64,000 bases of DNA from Chitinimonas arctica (GTDB lineage: Bacteria > Pseudomonadota > Gammaproteobacteria > Burkholderiales > Chitinimonadaceae), in assembly GCF_007431345.1 (NCBI RefSeq), contig NZ_CP041730.1, positions 3,844,001 to 3,908,000 on the forward strand. The letters run 5' to 3'. The position numbers were made by a program, and so were the translations under genes. Position 1 is the stretch's first letter; each line of letters opens with the position of its first letter. This document shows, in pieces, positions 14,782 through 23,699 of this stretch. Under the pieces are notes generated by a model. It was not told where the DNA came from. It saw only the letters and a list, made by a program, of their open reading frames with translations, and did not search any database.

Positions 14782-15213
14782 ATGCAAATCCAATCTTATT
14801 TATTCTTTAACGGACGTTGCGAGGAAGCGATCAATTTCTACCGCAAGGCACTGGGCGCCGAGGTGGAGATGATGATGCGCAACAGCGATAGCCCGGAACC
14901 GATGCCGCAGCTGCCGCCGGGGATGGAGAACAAGATCATGCACGCCTCGCTGCGTATCGGCGAAAGCACGGTGATGATGACCGATGGCGAGTGCAAGGAC
15001 GACGTCAAGCAGTCTGCTTTCCAAGGCTTCTCCCTATCGCTGGACTTGCCGGATGCCGCCGCCGCGCACCGCCAGTTCGATGCACTGGCGGAAGGCGGGC
15101 AGGTGGTGATGCCACTGGAAAAAACCTTCTGGTCGCCGTGCTTCGGGATGCTGAAGGATCGTTTTGGCGTGAGCTGGATGGTTGGCGTCCATGACATGGA
15201 AGCCAAGGGCTAG
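14782..15213 (+). CDS. VOC-superfamily protein (PhnB/YjdN-like)
   Basis: This 143-residue protein starts at ATG 14782 after AAGGAGG. It is a glyoxalase/bleomycin-resistance-fold protein with the PhnB-type pattern QIQSYLFFNGRCEEAINFYR, KIMHASLRIGESTVMMTDG and KTFWSPCFGMLKDRFGVSW. Members of this group (YjdN in E. coli) have no firmly known substrate. The usual His/Glu metal ligands of glyoxalase I are not complete, so enzyme activity should not be assumed. It stands alone between prfH and a convergent peptidase gene, with a strong hairpin just downstream. Confidence 0.85.
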   Translation: MQIQSYLFFNGRCEEAINFYRKALGAEVEMMMRNSDSPEPMPQLPPGMENKIMHASLRIGESTVMMTDGECKDDVKQSAFQGFSLSLDLPDAAAAHRQFDALAEGGQVVMPLEKTFWSPCFGMLKDRFGVSWMVGVHDMEAKG

Positions 15214-15225
15214 CGCTTAGGCTTG

Positions 15226-15260
15226 AAATACCGCGCCGGCTTTGGGCCGGCGTGGTGTTT
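15226..15260. terminator. Hairpin between VOC gene and S9 peptidase gene
   Basis: The arms AAATACCGCGCCGGC (15226-15240) and GCCGGCGTGGTGTTT (15246-15260) pair through a five-base TTTGG loop with two G-T wobbles. The position between two convergent genes suits a bidirectional terminator; the plus side has GTTT but no long T-run. Confidence 0.65.
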
Positions 15261-15326
15261 CCGCTCTCAGCGGGTGCATCCATTGCCATCTTACGGAGAG
15301 CCGAGCAGGGTAAGGCCGGCGCGATA

Positions 15327-17342
15327 TCAGGGTGCCGGTTTCAGGTTTCGTTCGAGGAAGGACTCGACCTTACGCCAGAAGTCGAACCGGGTCTTCTCCA
15401 AATACCAGCCGTGCCCTTCACCGCTATAAACCACATAATCCACCTGGGCGTTATGCGCTTTCACGGCATCATGGAATTTGGCGCCATGGGACAAGGGCAC
15501 TCGGCGGTCGTCCTCGCCGTATGCCATCAGCAGCGGTTGCTTGAGGCGATGGGCCTGTTCGAGCGGAGAGTATTCCTTGATGAGGGCAGCGTCGCGTTTC
15601 TGGTCCGCAACCATTTCAGGCATGGCGTATTTGAGCCAGTTGTTGGTGGCGTCGCTCCAGCTGTCGTCGTACATCAGATTGATGTCCGACACGCCTACCC
15701 ACTCGAATCCGCAGCGGTAGATGTCCGGGTGTTTGATCATCCCCATCAGGGTGGCATAGCCACCATAGCTGGCGCCGGCAATGGCGATGCGCTTGTTATC
15801 CGCCAGGCCTTGCGCCACCGCCCATTTCGCGGCGTCGGCCAGATCGTCCTGCATGGCTTGGCCCCATTGTTTCCAACCTGCTTTGAACAGGGCGCTGCCA
15901 TATCCGGTACTGCCGCGGAATTCCGGTTGAAGCACTAAATAACCGCGCGATGCCAGAAATTGTGCTTCGGCTTCCCATTCCCACGAGCTACCGCGTACAT
16001 AAGGTCCGCCATGCACGAGCACGACGGTGGGCAAGGGGCCTTTTTCCTGCCCTGCCGGCTTGGTGATGTACATCGGAATAGACAAACCGTCTCGCGCGGC
16101 GAAGCGTACGAAGTCGCGGCTACCCATCAGCCGCGCATCGATATCGGGATATTGCCTGCCTAGCTGAAAGTATTCGTCCGTGGCAGGACGGTACAGGAAA
16201 AACACGGCGGGCTGCTTGTCCGAGCGTGCGGTTACCAGGACGACAGGGCTGCTCAGACAGTCGCCGCAGGAGAGCGTATTGCTGGTGCTGGTCAGTTTGG
16301 CATCGATGCGTTCCTGCATGGCCTTCATCGTGGGATGGCGCCAATAGGTGGAGTAGGCATCGGCCTGATATTCGATTCCCAGCAATTGTCTTGCTTTGTG
16401 ATCGAGCATCGGCGAACCGGCGGCATCGAATCCGGCGACCTTCATCCAGGGTGCTTCTTCGAGTGCCGCGCTCTTGTCAAGGAAGCGGTACAGGGCGGCA
16501 AAACCGTCTTTGCCGGACTGGGATGTATACAGCTTGCCATCGAAATCGACAAACTCAGGCCTGTAGCCGCTGAAAGAGTAAGTCTTGAATTCCGCCAGCT
16601 TGCTCCATGTCTTGCCGGCCTTGTCGTAGCGATGGTAGGTCGTCACCCCTTTATCCCTTGCGACACCAAGCGCGGGAATTCCGTCGGTATCGAGCACCCA
16701 ACTTACTATGTTCGCAGGAAAGCCAGCCTCGACGACATCCGTCAATGCACGGGTTTTCGTATTCAGACGATAGAGGCGCGATGCGGTGACCGAATAATCT
16801 CTCCCGCTATAGGTATTTTTTTCGACGATGATATCGTCCGAGCCATCATGCAATGACTGGTAATAGTCGTAGTCCCAAGGCAAGACACTGTCTCTGATTC
16901 GGCTGCCGGTAGCATCCTGTTTGTATTTGTAGTCCTTGCTCATCAATTGCGTGCGCTGGCTACCATCGCGATTAACGGCGAAAACGCTGCCGGGGATGAT
17001 ATTGGTGTCGTCCTTGGAATCTTCGAAATCATAGCTAAGGCGATCGTCATTGACCCAATGGACATTGCTTACGTCGAGATTGGCATACGTCGCAATAACG
17101 ACAGGCCGCAGCACGGCACCGGATTTTTTATTGAAATTGTCGGTATCGAATACCCCCAGCGCCATGCGCCCGTTTTGGTTACGCACGCGTACCGCGAGGT
17201 GTCTACCGCTTGGCGATAGAACGGGTTGGTCCAGCCGAGGATTGCTAAAGAAAGCCTCGATTTTTGGCAATTCGCCTTCCGCAACCGCAGGGAGTGTCAA
17301 GGTTGCCAATAGCGAACCCATTAAAAACAATTTAGTGTTCAT
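15327..17342 (-). CDS. S9-family serine peptidase (dipeptidyl/acylaminoacyl peptidase type), secreted
   Basis: This 671-residue protein starts at ATG 17342 and has a signal peptide (MNTKLFLMGSLLATLTLPAVAEG, cleavage likely after AVA). A beta-propeller-like N-terminal part covers about residues 30-390. The alpha/beta-hydrolase domain carries the nucleophile in GASYGGYATLMGM (near residue 524), an Asp in YGEDDRRVPLSHG and a His in GEGHGWYLEK. These enzymes cut short peptides from the N-terminus. A lone gene, it converges on the VOC gene and has a long free upstream region. A related but distinct S9A enzyme lies at 30454-32559. Confidence 0.9.
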   Translation of the reverse strand: MNTKLFLMGSLLATLTLPAVAEGELPKIEAFFSNPRLDQPVLSPSGRHLAVRVRNQNGRMALGVFDTDNFNKKSGAVLRPVVIATYANLDVSNVHWVNDDRLSYDFEDSKDDTNIIPGSVFAVNRDGSQRTQLMSKDYKYKQDATGSRIRDSVLPWDYDYYQSLHDGSDDIIVEKNTYSGRDYSVTASRLYRLNTKTRALTDVVEAGFPANIVSWVLDTDGIPALGVARDKGVTTYHRYDKAGKTWSKLAEFKTYSFSGYRPEFVDFDGKLYTSQSGKDGFAALYRFLDKSAALEEAPWMKVAGFDAAGSPMLDHKARQLLGIEYQADAYSTYWRHPTMKAMQERIDAKLTSTSNTLSCGDCLSSPVVLVTARSDKQPAVFFLYRPATDEYFQLGRQYPDIDARLMGSRDFVRFAARDGLSIPMYITKPAGQEKGPLPTVVLVHGGPYVRGSSWEWEAEAQFLASRGYLVLQPEFRGSTGYGSALFKAGWKQWGQAMQDDLADAAKWAVAQGLADNKRIAIAGASYGGYATLMGMIKHPDIYRCGFEWVGVSDINLMYDDSWSDATNNWLKYAMPEMVADQKRDAALIKEYSPLEQAHRLKQPLLMAYGEDDRRVPLSHGAKFHDAVKAHNAQVDYVVYSGEGHGWYLEKTRFDFWRKVESFLERNLKPAP

Positions 17343-17588
17343 AATCAATTGGAGCGGGATTTGTTAATCGGGGAAAATGGACTGAGGGGAGACGTTATCT
17401 CATCAGGCAAGTTCCTATGGGCCAATGCTTACCCGCCTGGATGATGCAGCAGGGCGCCGAGGTGGGCTGAACCCGTTCAACGGGAGGGCGGGGCGCCACA
17501 GCTATGGCAACGTGGCGAAGCCCGCTAGGATAACCGATAGGCCAGGACGATGGTGCGTGCCATGCTCAAGACTTAGGGAGACATCAAT

Positions 17589-18221
17589 CTAGCCCCGCTG
17601 CGACAAGCCCCGGGAGGGCATTCTCTTCATCTGCCTATCATGCCAACCGGCCAATAGGACGCAGCTCACCAAGCTCCCTAGCCAAGCACAAAACATATCT
17701 GACTGGGTATCCCATATATCTCCCTGGGTTCCCAGGAACTCTTCCGCACCTTGCCCCATCATCAGCGCGGCAGCCCACTCCACAAGCTCATACCAGGCGC
17801 TGACTGCCATGGCGACACAAATAGCCAGAAAGCCCGCCATCTTCCGCCCTGAAACGTGTCCGCCACGTAGCAACACCTCCCGCGCCAGCAAAGCAGGAAC
17901 CAAGCCCTGCGCGAAATGCCCGAGCTTGTCGTAAGGGTTACGGGACAACGACAACCAGTCCTGTACCCAGAAACCCACTGGCACGCGGGCATAGGTATAG
18001 ATGCCGCCCACAATCAGGATGAGGGCATGGACAAAGACCAGCGTGTACAAAAGCGGCGTCAAAGGGAAGCGCCTATAGGTGCCAGCCAGTATTGGCAGTG
18101 CGATGATCACCGGTGCCACCTCCATAAACCAGGTGGACCGCTCGAATGGCTGGATTCCAGACGTTACAAGAAACACCAGTAGCAGCAAGCCAGCGCCAAG
18201 CAAGGTGCGGTCAGAGGTCAT
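17589..18221 (-). CDS. DUF2238-family integral membrane protein
   Basis: This 210-residue protein has five to six hydrophobic segments (including LLGAGLLLLVFLVTSGI, LLYTLVFVHALILIVGGIYTY, FLAICVAMAVSAWYELVEWA and LGSLVSCVLLAG). The pattern matches the DUF2238 (YjdF-like) family: WFMEVAPVIIALP, YDKLGHFAQGLVPALLARE and EEFLGTQGDIWDTQSDMF. The family has no proven function. The acidic block GDIWDTQSDM is the conserved feature and could bind a metal ion. It starts with ATG at 18221 with a weak ribosome-binding site. Downstream on its strand is an unrelated 240-base gap. Confidence 0.85.
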   Translation of the reverse strand: MTSDRTLLGAGLLLLVFLVTSGIQPFERSTWFMEVAPVIIALPILAGTYRRFPLTPLLYTLVFVHALILIVGGIYTYARVPVGFWVQDWLSLSRNPYDKLGHFAQGLVPALLAREVLLRGGHVSGRKMAGFLAICVAMAVSAWYELVEWAAALMMGQGAEEFLGTQGDIWDTQSDMFCAWLGSLVSCVLLAGWHDRQMKRMPSRGLSQRG

Positions 18222-18269
18222 GGTCAGGAAGCAGTGTGAGGAAGCGTCCAGCTTAAGTCATGTCGCTCG

Positions 18270-18433
18270 CTTTGGCTTGGCCGGTGTGACCCGCCGTAGC
18301 CTGACATGGCGCTGCATCGCCCTTTCCAGTACGTGTTCAATGGTGTCTCTGCCGGCAACGTAGTCTCGTAAACCTTGCTCGACAAGCGGGCTAGGCTTGT
18401 GCCCTAGGCGGCTTCTGGAGTGCTTCTCTTCAT
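18270..18433 (-). pseudogene. Decayed copy of the Fic antitoxin gene with a stub of fic
   Basis: From ATG at 18433 the minus strand reads MKRSTPEAA followed by a TAG, matching the start MKKITPQAAY of the intact antitoxin at 22061. After about 43 missing bases the similarity resumes in QGLRDYVAGRDTIEHVLERA and QRHVRLRRV, against QGLRDCVAGKDTTEHVLKGV and QRHVTLRRV. At 18307 an ATG gives MSGYGGS, matching the fic start MSRYDGS, then identity is lost. About 20 bases upstream of both ATGs are identical too (CATTGGAGCCTCATGACG on the plus strand). This is a truncated, stop-containing duplicate of the TA module, without a toxin. Confidence 0.82.
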
Positions 18434-18774
18434 TGGAGCCTCATGACGAGGTTTGTGATTGGTTTCAATCCAACAGCAATTCAGTGCGACGGTTTTCTTA
18501 TAGAACGCTGCAAGACCGTGCTGTGCAAATAGCCAACTTTGGCCGAGCATTGCCTGGCCACTAATTCATCGAAATAAATAGACGTATTTTTGTAATTCCA
18601 CTACAATCGAGAAGGCTCGATATATTGTCAATCAGCAGATTGGCCGGCTTGTTAAAAGTCAAAGAAGTCAACAGGTGCATACGCGTTGATACTCTCACAC
18701 TATTAACTCACCAGAGTTGATTCTGTCTTGCCGGTCGTCATTTCAAGTAATCTACCAGTTATTCGGATAACTCA
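18434..18774. other. AT-rich region upstream of the 676-residue lipoprotein
   Basis: These 340 bases are more AT-rich than the surroundings and hold no convincing gene. The promoter of the lipoprotein gene should lie here, but no clear -35/-10 pair with good spacing is apparent. The left side begins at the TA remnant. Confidence 0.4.
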
Positions 18775-20805
18775 ATGAAATTTAGCAAGTCAGTTGGCAG
18801 CATATTGCTCGCCCCGGTTTTTCTGGTCGCATGCGGTGGCGGCGGGGCGAATGAAAATGGCCAAGGTGCCGCACCCAGCACCCCGCTTGGATGGAATACA
18901 AATGATGCGGGTAATTATTTCCCAATCATTCAGGATTCTGCTTGGATATATTGGGAGACGAATAATAGCAATTCGCCGACTAAAAAAACACATCATGTCG
19001 AAACGAAAGTTGCTGGTCTCCAGGTGTCGGGTGCTTTGAGCGAAGTCAAAATCCGGGAGCGTGTCAGCGTAGATTCCGTGGCAACTGAATACACGCTGCA
19101 AAAATCCGGCAATGGTATAATCGCGCCGGTACAAGTGGCATCGTGGGCAAACCAGCATGATATGGTGTTGGATATCAATTTCTCCGCAAAACAGGGGGAT
19201 GCTTGGCAAACCTTCAAAAAGACCGGTTTGGTATTTCACTATGACATTGACGGGGATGGAAAGAGGGAGCTTGCGGATATTGAGCAGTCTGCAAGCTTTG
19301 ATGGATACGAAAATATTGTCACGGAAGCAGGAAGCTTCGAGCATGCCGTTAAAATCACAACGCATACAAAATACACTACGCACCTAAGTAAAAGCGGTAC
19401 AGCCTTTTCATCCATATCGACCAGAGTTCGCTGGTTCGCCGGCGGCATCGGCCTTGTTAAGCAGGTCAATACGGACGATGTCGGGTTGCCGTCGGAAGAC
19501 GTAAGCACGCGCGAGCTGAAGGCATACGATATCAATGGGAAAAATGCGGGGTTCAAATTCCCCCAAATCTTGCTGGACGATATAGGAACCAATAATTCCG
19601 ATTATGAGCAGGTACTTGCTCAGCCAGCCATTGCATCCAACGGGCATGAATATATGCTGGCTGCAACACGTGAAGCCGATGCCTATCCGTATAAGCAGTC
19701 GATTTCCGTGGCTCGGCTGGGAGGTGATTTTTCATCTCTTGGCCAGACAACCATTGAGTGTTCATGGGGTTGCGGCCAAGCTGCGCTGATTTTTGGCGCC
19801 GGGAAATATGTGGTCGCTTATAATTCGTCTTATAACGTTCTATTTCAGAGATTCCAGTCCGACGGGCAAGTAATAGAAAGCGCTGGCGTGCCTCTGGCGG
19901 ATCGAGGCAGTGCGTATACTATTCGCCGCCGAAACCCGGTAATGGCATTCGATGGCAATAATTATCTTATTGTCTACAAATTGGAAAGCGATGTTCCCGG
20001 TGCGGATGAGAGATCGACCGGAATTTATGGGACGATTATTTCGCCCGATGGAAAGATCGTAAAGAGCGACATTCTTATCCGTCCTACCAATTCTATGGTG
20101 CAAAGCTATTCCGTTGCTTACGGTGCAGGAGCCTATCTCGTTACATTCGCCAGCGGAGAGCGCTCGCCTGGCCGTTGCGACATGGGGTGCGAAGACGTGC
20201 TAGGCGTTCGTATAAGCATGGACGGCAATGTCTTGGATAGCAATCCCATCGCCATATCCACCGCGCCAGACATGCAGATCAATCCGAAAGTCGTGTTTGA
20301 TGGTTCGAATTTCGTTGTTGCATGGCAAGATAGAAGAAACTATCAGTCGCTGCCGACGAATTTTTTGCCATTGATCATGGATATTTACGCTACGCGGGTT
20401 TCCCCGCAAGGGACATTGATGGATGGAGATGCAACGACGGGTGCGATTGCCATTGAATCGAATCAAGCGCCGAAGCAGCCGCCTGCACTGATTAGTGTCA
20501 AGCAGGGCGTGGTACTCGCGTGGCCCGCTGGGCCGTACTCGAATGAAATAAATGGCGCTGGCATTTATGTTAAACCTGTCGGTATCGATGGTCAGCTCAA
20601 GGCTGGTCAAAGGTATTTCGTAAGCAGCGAACCGCGAGATAACGATTCCAGACTGGGAATGTTTTATAGCGGAGCCGCCTTGGCGGTAATCAAGGATGAC
20701 CTGGTGGCCGCATGGGTTGACAACTCGGTATCCCGTTTGGATCAACGACATAAGCGCATCATCGGCGCCAGGGCTAACATGGCATCGTTGTCATTTTCCA
20801 AGTAG
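18775..20805 (+). CDS. Large lipoprotein with propeller-like repeats, unknown function
   Basis: This 676-residue protein has a lipoprotein signal (hydrophobic core, then LVAC with Cys20, followed by four Gly). Residues about 45-260 resemble the domain found in many secreted proteins that starts NYFPIIQDSAWIYW. Residues about 270-676 contain several blocks of the type F-D-G-(N/S)-x-(Y/F)-x-(I/V)-x-(Y/W), such as AFDGNNYLIVYKLESD and VFDGSNFVVAWQDRRN. Each is followed by Y-(G/A)-x-x-(I/V)-S-P-(D/Q)-G. This is the pattern of beta-propeller surface proteins. The gene is clearly lower in GC and different in codon use from its neighbours. It sits between the two copies of the Fic antitoxin gene, so transfer is likely. 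The function is unknown. Confidence 0.8.
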   Translation: MKFSKSVGSILLAPVFLVACGGGGANENGQGAAPSTPLGWNTNDAGNYFPIIQDSAWIYWETNNSNSPTKKTHHVETKVAGLQVSGALSEVKIRERVSVDSVATEYTLQKSGNGIIAPVQVASWANQHDMVLDINFSAKQGDAWQTFKKTGLVFHYDIDGDGKRELADIEQSASFDGYENIVTEAGSFEHAVKITTHTKYTTHLSKSGTAFSSISTRVRWFAGGIGLVKQVNTDDVGLPSEDVSTRELKAYDINGKNAGFKFPQILLDDIGTNNSDYEQVLAQPAIASNGHEYMLAATREADAYPYKQSISVARLGGDFSSLGQTTIECSWGCGQAALIFGAGKYVVAYNSSYNVLFQRFQSDGQVIESAGVPLADRGSAYTIRRRNPVMAFDGNNYLIVYKLESDVPGADERSTGIYGTIISPDGKIVKSDILIRPTNSMVQSYSVAYGAGAYLVTFASGERSPGRCDMGCEDVLGVRISMDGNVLDSNPIAISTAPDMQINPKVVFDGSNFVVAWQDRRNYQSLPTNFLPLIMDIYATRVSPQGTLMDGDATTGAIAIESNQAPKQPPALISVKQGVVLAWPAGPYSNEINGAGIYVKPVGIDGQLKAGQRYFVSSEPRDNDSRLGMFYSGAALAVIKDDLVAAWVDNSVSRLDQRHKRIIGARANMASLSFSK

Positions 20806-20846
20806 ACAGATAGATGTCGTTGGCTGAGACAGCCCTGAATTGCCGA

Positions 20847-20891
20847 TTCGGCACACTGCTTTAACCTATGGGTTCCAGGCAGTGTGCCGAA
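20847..20891. terminator. Long inverted repeat after the lipoprotein gene
   Basis: TTCGGCACACTGC (20847-20859) and GCAGTGTGCCGAA (20879-20891) are perfect 13-base arms with a 19-base loop. Pairing can be extended outward through TGCC/GGCA with one mismatch. No T-run follows, so it may act as a transcript-end stabiliser or be a mobile-element footprint rather than a classic terminator. Confidence 0.6.
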
Positions 20892-21217
20892 ATGGCATTG
20901 GCGGAGTACGGCACGATGCCGGCCGCGACGGCAGCAGCAGCGCCACCGCTATGCACTTGGTCGATATGTTCGGCATTACCGATCTGACTACATTTATGGA
21001 GACGGGCTCGATTCCGAGGAGCTTTCCGGCCAGCGACGGATAGAATGGCGACAGTGGTTCGCATGGTCTTTAAGTGATATCTAACGTTGGAATTATTTGG
21101 CAATTGAAGTTGCCGGGGTGGATGGTAACTAAAGTGCTCTCCGAGGTGAAGACCGTCGGGATAACCGGTAGTTACTCAGGACGTGCCAGGAATTTTGTGA
21201 GCCGTGCCGGGGGGCGA

Positions 21218-21245
21218 TTCTTGTATCAGCGATACAAGAATTTTG
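21218..21245. terminator. Hairpin downstream of fic
   Basis: TTCTTGTATC (21218-21227), a three-base loop and GATACAAGAA (21231-21240) form a perfect 10-base stem, followed on the plus strand by TTTTG. It lies about 50 bases beyond the fic stop. It could end plus-strand transcription towards fic, and possibly fic transcription as well. Confidence 0.55.
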
Positions 21246-21289
21246 TTCATCGATTCTTTGCAAACTCTGCGCTATCCACTATCCGCGTT

Positions 21290-21892
21290 CTACTCGTCCG
21301 GTTGGATGAGAGCGGTAATGCGTTCCAATACCCGGGCTAACGGTGCTTCGTCGCCATTAAAGCTTTCGATCATCACCCGAACCATTTCTACTGGCGCAAG
21401 CTCATTGAAATTCACGAAATACCCGGCTTCCTCAGCTAGTTGTGCACAGAAAGCTCGTTGGGCGCGACCGTTGCCCTCGCGGAAGGGGTGTGTTGCATTA
21501 ATCTCGGCCATGTAATGGGCAAGGCGAGCAAAAAACGGCTGTGGCGCCAGTGCCTTCAGGCGATCTTCCTTAGCTATGCCAGCAAGCTTTCCGTCTAGAT
21601 AGCGCTCGATCAGCACCCAGCTTGCAAAAGAACTATTTCCTTTTTTAATATCCACGGTGCGTAATTCGCCTGCCCATTCATAGACGTCCTGGAAAATATG
21701 GCGATGTATGGCCTTCAGGTGGGCGAGATCAAATTGACCCAAGATAGGCCGGTCGATTAACTCCAACAACCGTACCGCCGTCGCGTCCGCCTCAAATGCG
21801 TCGAGCGATTCCTGATCCTGGAAGCCCGCTTTGTTGATCAGGATGCTCGTGCCGGGATAACTGTAGTGGTCAGACCCGTCGTAGCGTGACAT
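21290..21892 (-). CDS. Fic-domain toxin of a VbhT-like TA module
   Basis: This 200-residue protein contains the full Fic motif HPFREGNGRAQR at residues 135-146, with His135 as the catalytic base and the Asn/Gly/Arg anion loop intact. The N-terminal part SYPGTSILINKAGFQDQESL and the IFQDVYEWAGELRTVDI segment are typical of Fic toxins of TA type. Such enzymes usually transfer AMP from ATP onto target proteins (for example DNA gyrase or topoisomerase IV). Its ATG at 21892 lies inside the antitoxin gene, overlapping by 23 bases, so toxin and antitoxin are co-translated. A decayed copy of the antitoxin and the first codons of fic lies at about 18270-18433. The activity is predicted from the intact motif. 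Confidence 0.93.
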   Translation of the reverse strand: MSRYDGSDHYSYPGTSILINKAGFQDQESLDAFEADATAVRLLELIDRPILGQFDLAHLKAIHRHIFQDVYEWAGELRTVDIKKGNSSFASWVLIERYLDGKLAGIAKEDRLKALAPQPFFARLAHYMAEINATHPFREGNGRAQRAFCAQLAEEAGYFVNFNELAPVEMVRVMIESFNGDEAPLARVLERITALIQPDE

Positions 21893-22061
21893 GGCGCTGG
21901 ATCACCCCCTTAAGAACGTGTTCGGTGGTGTCTTTTCCGGCAACGCAATCCCGCAAGCCTTGCTCGACAACGGGGCTGGGCCTGAGGTGTTCAATACGAA
22001 GGGTGGCGAGCACGTTGTCAACGGCTTTCCCGTAAGCGGCTTGTGGAGTAATTTTCTTCAT
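21870..22061 (-). CDS. VbhA-like antitoxin of the Fic toxin
   Basis: This 63-residue protein lies directly before fic and overlaps it. Its C-terminal half (SPVVEQGLRDCVAGKDTTEH then VLKGVIQRHV) matches the antitoxin VbhA/YhfG pattern, in which a helix with S-x-x-x-E-(G/N) blocks the ATP site of Fic. Here the motif is S29-P-V-V-E33 followed by Gln instead of Gly or Asn, a small departure. The Glu that displaces the ATP gamma-phosphate is present. N-terminal residues (MKKITPQAAYGKAVDNVLAT) are helical. The start ATG at 22061 follows a TTGG-rich stretch shared with the decayed copy near 18433. Confidence 0.88.
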   Translation of the reverse strand: MKKITPQAAYGKAVDNVLATLRIEHLRPSPVVEQGLRDCVAGKDTTEHVLKGVIQRHVTLRRV

Positions 22062-22416
22062 TGGAGCCTCATGACGGTGTTTGCGTCTCGATCAGGGAGA
22101 GGGAGTATAGGCTCGGAGTGCGTAGGGCACCTGAGCAGTCATTATCGCCCACTCCGTTGGCTCAGTGTGGATTTGGACGGACGACGGGGGTAAGTTGCCC
22201 GGGGATTGGTAGCAAAGGCTCGGAACCGACTTCAGCTTATGGCTCATGAAAAATTCACCTTGTCGCTACAGAAATTCAACTTCTACGTTAGCTAACAGTT
22301 CTACCGCGCATAGCCCATCCCTTACACAGCAGTCAAAAAAATCCCCGCTAAAATTTGACAACTCGCCCCCCGCAGCCAAGAATCCGCACCATTCCCAACC
22401 CGTCCGCGTATAAGCC
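22062..22416. other. Intergenic region between the Fic antitoxin and bioB
   Basis: These 355 bases separate divergent genes. A TTGACA hexamer is present at 22355-22360, about 57 bases before the bioB start, but there is no well-placed TATAAT-like partner. I see no BirA-type operator (TTGTAAAC palindrome). No gene is apparent. Confidence 0.4.
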
Positions 22417-23412
22417 ATGACCCAAGCCCTCGCTTCCCAACCTGTGGCCTTCCATAAAAAGATGGTGCCGCATGCCGAAACGGACAACTGGACGGTCGAG
22501 GCCGTGGCGGAGCTGTTCGCCTTGCCATTCAACGACTTGATGTTCCAGGCGCAAACCGTGCACCGGGCGCATTTCGATGCCAGCAAGGTGCAGTTGTCCA
22601 CGCTGCTGTCGATCAAGACCGGCGGTTGTCCGGAGGATTGCGGCTATTGTCCGCAGTCGGTGCGCTACGACACCGGTGTCACCAGCCAGGACTTGCTGCC
22701 GCTGACGGAAGTGCTGGCGGCGGCCGAGGCGGCCAAGGCGGCGGGGGCTTCGCGTTTTTGCATGGGGGCTGCCTGGCGCGGGCCCAAGCAGCGCGATCTG
22801 GCCGAGGTAAAGCAGATGATCGCCGGGGTCAAGGCGCTGGGGCTGGAAACCTGCGCTACCTTGGGCATGCTCAAGCAGGGCATGGCCGACGAGCTGAAGG
22901 ATGCGGGGCTGGACTACTACAACCACAACCTCGATACCGCGCCGGAAAAGTACCAGGACATCGTCGGCACCCGCGGTTATGACGAGCGGCTCGATACGCT
23001 GCGCCAAGTGCGTGAAGCCGGCGTCAATGTCTGCTGCGGCGGCATCGTCGGCATGGGCGAGACTCGCCTGGAGCGGGCCGGTTTGCTGGCGCAGCTGGCC
23101 AACCTGGATCCGCAACCGGAATCGGTCCCCATCAATAATCTGGTCCAGGTAGAAGGTACGCCCTTGGCGGGCAGCGAAGCGCTGGACTGGAGCGAATTCG
23201 TCCGCACCATCGCGGTCGCGCGTATCACCATGCCGGGCAGCTTCGTGCGCTTGTCGGCGGGACGCCAGCAAATGCCCGAAGCGGTCCAGGCCATGTGCTT
23301 TCTCGCGGGTGCCAATTCCATCTTCTACGGCGATAAATTGCTGACCACCGGCAATCCGGAAGCGGACCGGGATCGCCAGCTATTCGAAAAGCTGGATATC
23401 CGCCCACTTTAA
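22417..23412 (+). CDS. bioB: Biotin synthase
   Basis: This 331-residue radical-SAM enzyme converts dethiobiotin to biotin. The radical-SAM cluster ligands are C71, C75 and C78 in [13 protein letters not shown], and the second (2Fe-2S) cluster region, the [13 protein letters not shown] block and the C-terminal [12 protein letters not shown] motif are all present. The start at ATG 22417 gives the family length, with no N-terminal extension. No other bio genes are adjacent, so the pathway is split in this genome. A textbook rho-independent terminator follows at 23444. Confidence 0.97.
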   Translation: MTQALASQPVAFHKKMVPHAETDNWTVEAVAELFALPFNDLMFQAQTVHRAHFDASKVQLSTLLSIKTGGCPEDCGYCPQSVRYDTGVTSQDLLPLTEVLAAAEAAKAAGASRFCMGAAWRGPKQRDLAEVKQMIAGVKALGLETCATLGMLKQGMADELKDAGLDYYNHNLDTAPEKYQDIVGTRGYDERLDTLRQVREAGVNVCCGGIVGMGETRLERAGLLAQLANLDPQPESVPINNLVQVEGTPLAGSEALDWSEFVRTIAVARITMPGSFVRLSAGRQQMPEAVQAMCFLAGANSIFYGDKLLTTGNPEADRDRQLFEKLDIRPL

Positions 23413-23443
23413 AAGTAAGTACAGCCTGATAGGCTAATTACGT

Positions 23444-23477
23444 AAAACGCCATTGCCATTCGCAATGGCGTTTTGCA
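23444..23477 (+). terminator. bioB rho-independent terminator
   Basis: AAAACGCCATTGC (23444-23456), loop CATTC, and GCAATGGCGTTTT (23462-23474) form a perfect 13-base stem ending in a T-run. It is 31 bases after the bioB stop. Confidence 0.92.
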
Positions 23478-23699
23478 TTGCTTGTCCTCCGCAGCATTTA
23501 TCCCTTCCCGCCAACGGCCGATGCAGCAAGGACGGCGACGCTTGTACCGAATGGGCTATTGACGGAGCGCGCCGCTTCATCCAGTAATCATTGACCGAGC
23601 CGGCGAGCCAGGTAGTTCGGGCTGCCCAGACTACAAGTTCGCCGCGCCGGTACACAAAAAAACTCGCCCGAATGGGCGTCATAATCGGAGTGAACAGCA

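Larger units (their letters stand above)
20806..21289. other. Non-coding region between the lipoprotein gene and fic
   Basis: These 484 bases contain two strong inverted repeats listed separately and otherwise only short unsupported frames. The two flanking genes converge. The sequence around 20890-21060 is more GC-rich than the lipoprotein gene and may be a remnant of older DNA, but I could not identify it. Confidence 0.4.

Noticed and set aside
21074..21340. An 88-residue frame near the fic gene end
   Set aside because: It crosses a strong inverted repeat and runs into the antisense of fic; the composition is unconvincing.
22062..22416. BirA operator before bioB
   Set aside because: No TTGTAAAC-type palindrome is present.
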